Below, piece by piece: positions 54,601 to 63,600 of a stretch of DNA of 64,000 nt. How positions within the stretch are numbered: position 1 is the first letter of the stretch; every line of letters begins with the position of its first letter. The DNA lies in contig JAFBJZ010000660.1 in NCBI GenBank assembly GCA_016785225.1, positions 4,153,001 to 4,217,000 of the forward strand. The letters run 5' to 3'. The notes beneath the pieces are model-generated. The model was given only the letters and a program-made list of their open reading frames with translations, ran no database searches and was not told the origin of the DNA. Made by a program: the position numbers and the translations under genes. This DNA is from Psettodes erumei (lineage: Eukaryota > Chordata > Actinopteri > Pleuronectiformes > Psettodidae).

Positions 54601-57600
54601 GCCACCTGGAAAGCCTGCATGACTTGGTGTCACATGCAACTCAGGAGCTCATCTGGCTGAATGAGAAGGAGGAGGAGGAGGTTGCCTTTGATTGGAGCGA
54701 TCGCAACAGTAACATTGCCAAGAAAAGAGACTACCATGCTGTAAGTTTTCATTATTATTACAGTCTTTAAATTAACTATAATTTGTGAAATCGCTCATGT
54801 GTGCCGAATAACAAGGATGCGTTCAGACAATTGCTTTGGTTTGGCTACATTTAAAGCTGCATTCAGTAAAGAAAACAATTGTGTCATTGAAATGACATGT
54901 CTGTGCATTGCGGGCCGAACTTTATACTCAGCACTGTGAGGTGGGATGTGAGATTGTGTGTGAGGATGGGGGTGACCAGTCCTCGCCACGGCTAGATATC
55001 AGAGTTGCTCAGCTTAATGTCTTCATACAGGACCTGATGAGGGAGCTGGATGAAAAGGAAGAAGCAATCAAGTCTGTGCAGGACAAGGCAGAACGCCTTA
55101 TGCTGAAGAACCACCCAGCCAAGCTAACCATTGAAGTAAGCCCTTTTTTTCCCTCTGCGGTCAGTATGCCAATTAGATTCCAAATATTGGCCTGGCGGCA
55201 GTGTCTCCACCCTGCTTACAGCTGCCACTATGATTAAAAGACGGTGAAGTCCTGCTTTGGCTTGTAATTTTCCAGCTATTACACCTGGATACTGTGTGTT
55301 TTATTTCTGCCTTGCTTCTCTTGCAGGCATACAGAGCTGCCATGCAGACACAGTGGAGCTGGATCTTACAGCTCTGCTCGTGTGTAGAGCAGCATCTCAA
55401 GGAGAATGCCGTTTATTTCGAGGTGAGTTGCCGCTTCTCCTTTAGCTAATGCACGAAAGCACTTATTAGCCATAGGTCATTTGTCACTCTTGTCCAATGT
55501 TCAGTTTTTCAGCGATGCCAAAGAGTCTCTAGACTACCTGAAGAACCTGCAAGATGCCATTCAGAGGAAATACAGCTGTGATCTAACAAGCAGCCCTCAC
55601 AGACTGGAGGATCTCATCCAGGAGTCCATGGTAAACTAATGGAGTGATAGGAAGCGTGTATGTATGTGAAGATGAATAAAGGAAAGAAGCACACTGTAAT
55701 TGTGTTGTGTCTCTGTAGGATGAGAAAGAGCAACTCCTTCAGTACCGCAGCACTGTAGCTGGTTTAGTGGGCAGGGCTAAAAATATTGTGCAACTGAGGC
55801 CAAGGAACCCTGAAAGCCCTGTGAGGTCATCCATCCCTGTAAAAGCCATCTGTGATTATCGACAAATAGAGGTACAGTTCTCTGTGCCATATTTCACCAC
55901 ATGTTATTTCAGTTTATTTAAAAGTTTGATTTAAAAACTCCATGCTGTGTGTGTGTATACAACAAAAATCTTTCAGATTACTATTTATAAAGATGATGAG
56001 TGCGTACTGGCCAGTAACTCTCATCGGGCCAAGTGGAAAGTCATCAACCCAGCGGGGAATGAGGCCATGGTGCCCTCTGTTTGTTTCACTGTGCCTCCAC
56101 CCAACAAAGAGGCTGCTGAAATGGCAACAAGGTGAGATTCTATGATTTATTTTGTGTCTGCACCTACTATAGAAAATAAATTTACCTCATGAGTTCAAAT
56201 CCAACTGAATGCACATGTTCTGGTGACACATTGTTGGGATACACTGTTCATGCCTCTTGCTTTTCCTGCAGAACTGAGCAGTTATACCAGAATGTCCTGT
56301 CTCTGTGGCACCACTCCCACATCAACATGAAGAGTGTGGTGTCTTGGCATTATCTAATGGATGACATACGAGCCATCCGCAACTGGAATGTGGCCTCAGT
56401 ATGTTTTGACTCGTTTGTGATGATCATTGTAAGAAAATGTGTGTGTTCGACTTACTCCCACTTTTTATTTCTCTGAACTAATCCAGATAAAGACCATGCT
56501 ACCAGGGGAGCATCAGCAGGTCTTGAGCAACCTGCAGTCCCATTTCGACGAGTTCCTGGAAGACAGCGAGGAGTCTGAGGTCTTCACAATGGCAGACTGC
56601 GCCCAACTAGAGAGAGACGTCGCTGCCTGCAAGGAATACTACCAGGAGCTGCTCAGATCTGCAGAGAGAGGCAAGGCTCAGACTCCCCTCCTGTACCTCA
56701 CAACAAGGACCTGCTGGTGTATATTGAACACGACACCACGGGGGAAACACATGACACTTTAAGCCCTCTAAGCCTTGAGTCACTGCCTTTTTAGATTTTT
56801 TTTTTACAGAATTTGCTTTGCTCTGAAACAAAGTAAACACAGGGATGCTGTTTTAAATAGGAATATCTGGAGAAAAAAATATAGAATACTGTGATGTTAC
56901 AAAGATATGTATAGAAAAACAGGGACACGTTGATTAACACGTATGCCCCCTCCCATTTCCTCCCATGCCATTTTTAAAATTTTTGTGTCACTTCACCTCA
57001 GCAATGCACGAAGTTCCATTGATCTAGTCTCATTACATCAGCTCCTCCTTGGCCCTATACAGTGATAACAATGCCATCTAGAGGTGTTACTTTCAGCTAA
57101 TGGTTGGGACAATAGTGCATACAGATTTTATCAATGGCATTTTGAAATAGATTTTAGATGGAGGCAAACTTTTACTTTGTCACTTTTCAAAAACTTCAAC
57201 AAAACTGTCCTGTCTCAGTTTGAAACTCAGACATGTTTTATGCTCATGTCGGCATTCTCACCGATTCTATTTCATCTGCAACAGAGGAACACGAAGAGTC
57301 GGTCTACAATAATTACATCTCAGAAATACGAAACTTCCGCATGCATTTGGAGGCACACGAGGAACACCTGATAAGGCAAATCCGCACACCGCTGGAGAGG
57401 GACGACCTGGAACAGAGTCTCCAGCGCATCTCAGAGCATGAGGTACACATCTGGGTCTCAGTAATTGTCTAACATTTTAAAGATCATATCGGTCTTGTTA
57501 CTCTAATCATGATTTTTCTACATGCCACCTTCCAGAGGAAGACGACAGAGCTCAATAAACTGAAGGATGATCTTGATACCATGAAAGAGAAGTGTGAGCT

Positions 57601-60600
57601 TTTCCTCAGACAGGCTGCAGGTTCTCCGGCTGCACCAACGCTTTCCTCTGAACTCACCGTCCTCGTTCAGAGCATGAGCCAAGTGTACTCCATGTCGTCC
57701 ATTTACATGGATAAGTAAGACATTCCCTTGATTGTTCTGTAGTCATTTAACACGTTAGAATTCAGGAGCTGAACTGAAGACACGCTCTTTCTTTTGGCAG
57801 ACTGAAAACGGTGAGCTTGGTGTTGAAGCACAGCCAGAGTGCCGAGGCTCTGGTTAAAGCCTACGAATCCAAACTCTATGAGGAAGACACCATGAACTCT
57901 GATGTCAAATCCATTGAAACTGTCTTCTCAACACTTAAGGTAACACGCTGTTTGAATGAAGCATTTCACCAACATTAGCAACACCTTCAGTTCTCTTTTC
58001 GTGTGACCATTTCTTCTTTTGATCATAGCAATGGCGAACAGAAATTGATGAGAGGCAGGAGGTGTTCCATGAAATGGAGGATGAGCTGCAGAGAGCACAA
58101 GCGATCAGTGACCGCATGTTTAAGGCCCACAACGAGCGTGATTTTGACCTTGATTGGCACAAGGAGAAAGCTGATCAGCTGATTGAAAGATGGCACAACA
58201 TTCACTCCCAGATTGATAGCAGGTTAGTGTATTCTTTAAGATTATTTGCACCATAAGAATTAAATTGCAACATTTATTTGCCATGACTAAAGCATTTCTC
58301 ATTGAGTTTATCTGTTCATTCTCAGGCTTAGGGATTTGGACGGTATCAACAAATCTCTGAAACACTACAGAGACACTTACAGCAGTCTTGATGAATGGGT
58401 CGGAGAAATGGAAGCAGCACAGCTAAAGGTTCAAGAAAACAAACCTGAGGATAGCAAGGCACTGGCTGAGCTGTTAAACAAACAGAAGGTGGAGCAAGAC
58501 TTAATTTCCTCACACTAAGATAGCAGTATAGATATGTAAATATGTAATTAAAATGTCTTGTTTTTTAGGTTCTTGTTGCTGAAATTGAACAAAAACAGAG
58601 CAAAATGGATGAGTGTCAGAAGTACTCAGAGCAGTATTCATCCGCCATAAAGGTAAAGTAATTTGTTTCACTTCCTTTAAACACTTTTTACCCTGCAGAG
58701 CAATGCAGGACTTTGTTTCTTTGTTTGTTCCATCCAGAACAACCTTTTAACCTCACATATAAATGTCTTTTTCAGGATTATGAACTTCAGCTGATGACTT
58801 TCAGAGCAATGGTTGATTCCCAACACAAGTCTCCTCTCAAGAAACGGAGGATGCAGAGCTCCTCTGATGCCATTCAGCAGGAGGTAACTATGTGGCTGAA
58901 TTTGGGCTTGGACAGGAAACTATTGCTCTGTGTACAGGAAACACTCAATCACATACTGGGTTTTCTTGTTTGATTTGAAACAGTTCATGGATCTCCGAAC
59001 CCGCTACACTGCTCTTGTTACTCTCATGACGCAGTACGTGAAGTTTGCCAGTGAAACACTGAAGAGAACTGAAGACGAGGAGGTGAGAGTCACACTTTCT
59101 TCATTTATAGTTGCTTACACAGCACGTTCGAGACTTTTTGGGCTTTGTGGCTACCTAAAGTTAAAATGCCAATTTAGCTTTACCTTCTTATCTTTGCATG
59201 GTTCCTAGGCGTCCCTTTTTGCATCATCATGGTTTACTACCTCACTAAGAAGTAGTAAATTGCAAAATGATAGAACAGACAAAAGCACCGACAGTATTTT
59301 TACTCGTTCACCCCCTTGATTTCTTGACCTACTGCAAGGGTTGCATCTCTGCTCAGCTCATCAAGAGTGAAGATATTTGCTTCTCGCGCAAAAGAAGCAA
59401 AGAAAATGTGGTGAGAGAGGTGAATGTCTGCACATAGAGTAACTCCCTGTTGCTGGTGATGGTGACTTGCTGGGTGGAGAAAGCTTTTTACTCTTTGACA
59501 GAAAGTCTTTCTCATGTTAGGCTTTCTGAGGGAAAATACAGCCTCTCCAGGAGTTTGTACAGTATTTTGTGAGAGTTGTGTTCTCACACCTGTTTGAGAT
59601 CAGAGGTGATGAGGGATTCAAATTGCTAATGAGTGCTATTAAAAAAATCTTAAATACGTCTAAGATCTTGTTGTCAAACGTGAAAGTTAAAATCTTCAGC
59701 CCTCCACGGTATTTTCTGCAAGTTAAACAAATCATGCAATCTTGACATTTCAAATTCCTGGAGAGATTGCTTATTATTGCTGCAACGTTCTGGTAAGAAG
59801 TACAATTTTCATGAAATTCATTTAACAGTTTCTAATAAATATGAAGCAGTGGATGACTTATCTTTTTGTATTATAGAACAGAAAAGCTTTTGAACATGCT
59901 GAGAATGCAAAAAGGACAGAGAGCGTGGAGCTCCAAAGAGCTGCAAGGGAAGTAGAGATTAGTCAACTTAAGCAACGAGTCCATGAACAGGAGGCTTTGC
60001 TGGCTGAAAGACAAGCACAGCTGGAGAAGTTGGAGGGAGAAGTAGAGTCGCAAAAGAAGACTATTGATGATCTAAACTTTAAGAAATCCCTGCTTGAGCA
60101 TGATGTTCATCACTATCGCAGCAAATTAGAGATAGCAGTTAAAGACAATGCTGCCAGTGAGCAGGAGCTAAGTCACACAAAGCTGTTAATTGAGCAGTCA
60201 GAGGCCAAGTGGTCTTTGGCTCAGAGGAAACTTGAGGACTTGTTAAAGAAAACAAATAATGGTCAAGATCTTAAGAAACAGAGCCCCAAACTTCAGAGAA
60301 AAGTAAATGTGGAGGAAAGTATTGAGGAAGAATTGCAAAGTCAAGCAAATAATCTGGCACAGCAGCCTTTGACATTAGACAATCAATCTACCGTCAACAG
60401 TGAATATGAGTCATCTGCAGTCAGAGAAAATGAGGGCATGATGGTGGATGTCCTGCAGCAGAAATTAAAGGAGCTGCTACTGCTCCAGAAAAGAGCCGAA
60501 ACGGCTGAGGAGAAAGCACAAAGTTATAAAAAGCTGTTGGATGACAGCAATAACAGAGCGAAGAAGCTTCAGCTAGACATGGAAGCTGAGAGGAGCAACA

Positions 60601-63600
60601 TGAGCCGGAAGACAGATGAGCTCCAGCAGAAAACTCTCAACATGAAGAAATCTATCAACGAACTTCAAGAGGAAATCAGGTGTCTCCAAAGAGCAAAGTC
60701 CTCGCTGGAACAAAACACTTTCTTCCAAAACACGGAAGTTGAAGGCCTCAAAGAGCAGTTGAAGATCACCCAAGGTGAACTGCACAAGAAAAACTCCATG
60801 GAGCAAGAGAACATTTACAAGATTAACAATCTAGAAGAAGAGGTAGCTTCCAAGCAGGCAGTAATAGATCAGCTTAAGTTTAAATATAATGAGCTGACAA
60901 GGATGAATGTCTCATCTGACAGTGATATTAGAGGTCTTCAGATCCAAACAGAGTCACTGGAAAAAGAGAGATTGCTTTCTGACCAAAAGATAAAATCTTT
61001 ATTGGGTGAGATGGAGAGCTGGAAACAACAACTTCAAACAGCTAAGGAGGAAAATACCGTAATGAAGAGATCTGAGCAGGCGTCCCAACTCAAATGTAAA
61101 AACCTTGAAGCAGAACTTCAAAAAAGTGAGTTAGTATCCTCTCAACTGCAGAAGAAAGTAGATGAGTTAAAACAGATAAATATGGAGATTGAAAAGAATC
61201 TGAAAAATGTAAGAGCAAAACTTGATCAGGTGACGATGGAGATTGACAGCAAGGATCAGCAAATTAAAATCTTCAAGTCTCAGGTCGAGGGCACCAAATC
61301 ACAGGTCAGAATAATTGAGGAGGAACTGAATAAGAAATCCCAGACCTCCCATGAGCTGCGAATTATGCTACAGGATTATAGCGAGGAGAGGAGGAAAATG
61401 ACTGAACTGCAGCAGAAAATTAAAACACTCAGTACAGATATTGCCAGTTATGAGAAAGAAATAGCAACTCTGAAATCAGAGCGGAACTCAGTGATTGCTG
61501 AGAAGAATGAGGTAAATCAAAAAGTTCACAGGCAAAATGCAGAAATTAAAGATTTGAATATGATGATAAAGAAGAAAAACGCAGAGCTGGAAAAGGATTC
61601 TGCTGAGACTCAAAAACATCTCAGTAAAGTCAAGGCATTAGAAGATGAGCTTTTCCAACATGAGCACAGTATGAAAGGGTTAACCAGCAGCTCAGAGAAA
61701 ATAACAGAAAATCTAAAGCAGGAGATATATGCTCTTCAGAGTGACAAGAAAGCAGCAGAAAGGAAAGCCGAGAACTTGAATATTAAGCTTTCAGAGTTGA
61801 GCTCTTCCTTACAACGAGCTACAGATGACCTGGCTAAAGAGGTCAAAGAGAGACAAGCCAAAGAATCAAAAATATTGCAGCTGGAGAGCGAGCTTCAGAA
61901 AAATAAAGTGATGACCAAGGAAATGATTTCTAGTTCCGACAAGTCCCGATCGAATCTCCATCATGAGAATGCAGTCCTGAAGAGGGAGAAAGATGAGGCA
62001 CTGGAAAAAAACATCTCACTGGGATCTGAAGTCAGAACGCTGAAAGAAAAGCTGCGACACTCCCAAACAGAGGCTGAGCAAAAGCAAAAAGAAATCTGTG
62101 TCCTTCAGCTGAGGTGCCAGCAGATGGACGAGCAACTGGAGAAGTGCAAGAAAATGCTGGAGGAGTTAAAGAGTAAACTAGAGCTCCAGAAAGAGGGTTA
62201 TGAGAGGCAGTTGTTGCTAGTGCAAACTGAAATAGAGAAAAAACTCATTTTACTGCAGTCTGAAATCACAAATGATGACGAGAGGTCAAAGCAACAGTTA
62301 CATAGTGCAGAATTAGCAGAAATGCTTAACAAGTACTGCAAACAGGACATCACACAGATAAAAACGGTGCAGCAAACGACATCAGAGTCAAAGCAACAGA
62401 TGGATCAGCAGCTACAATGCCAGGTCAAATTGGACAAACTGCAGCAGGAAAAAACAAAGGTCAACCAAGAATTGTCTGAGGCAAAATCTGAAATTACCCA
62501 ACTTGAGGAGGACAGACTCAAACTCAATTTCAAAGTAAGTGCTTTACAGAACCTTTGCAATGAAAAGTCAAAGGAGTCAGTGGAGTTTAAACAGCAGTTG
62601 ACAGACAGCGAGTGGAAACTGACGCTTAAGGAAAATGAAGAGAGGTCTTTGCGGGAACAGATAGAGTCATATGTCAAAGAGGTGAAAAGTCTCCACGAGA
62701 AGCTTTTGACGCTGGGGGTCAGGATGAAGACCGAAAACCAGAGGATGCACAAACAGGAAGTCAGTGAAACCAGTCAGCAGTATGTGAAAGACAACCTGGC
62801 TACTTCCTCGAAAATGGAACCGACAGCAATGCAGAAGATGGCATCCTCACACAAAGGTGCAAAATACAGAGGCAAGGACGAAATTTTCAAAACCAAAGTT
62901 TCCTCAGAGGTATGGATGAAGTCAGCTTAATATTAGTCAAAACACTATCATATTTAGTAACAAATGTACTGTATTCTAATCTATACATTTTATACATATA
63001 AAGGTTTTTGTAAATATTCATTGAAGTACTTATAGGAGTTGTAACTATAGTATTTGTAACTTAAAAGTTCTTTCAATATCACATCTACAGATGGCAACAA
63101 TGGAGAAAGAAAACAGTCTTGAAGGACTGACACAAGTCAAACAAGACATAACCGAAGTCATTCGCAGCCAAAGCCTTCATGATTCAACAGCAAAGAAAAC
63201 TTTGAGTAGCTCTACTCCCACGCTTGTACAAAAAGATGTGCAAAATGTGACAACACATGGATACATGTCCCTGTGTGGACCAAATGAAACTCGTAGCATC
63301 ATTACGATAATGCAGCCGATAAAAGAAGCCTGTGAAACCGCAAACATGTCAGAGAGTCTGGGTGTGATATATTCAACCTCCCAAAAGCTCCCAGAACTCA
63401 AAGGCAATGCAAATATTCAAAACTTAATCAGATTGAAGCTCTTGAATGAGGAGGTTTTGCACAATTTGGAGATGGGTCTCATCACCATAGAAGAGGTGCA
63501 AGCATCACTTGCTCAATACTTTGACAAAGCAGCTACCATCGCTGGAGTTTATGTGGAATCAAGTAAGAAAAAGATATCTTTCCTAGAGGCCGCTGAGAAG

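Noticed and set aside
54908..55135. Open frame running upstream from the dst exon at 55031 into the intron
   Set aside because: It has no upstream acceptor with homology. The normal exon begins at the conserved LMRELDEKEE, and read-through from the previous exon meets a stop (TAA) after ten codons.
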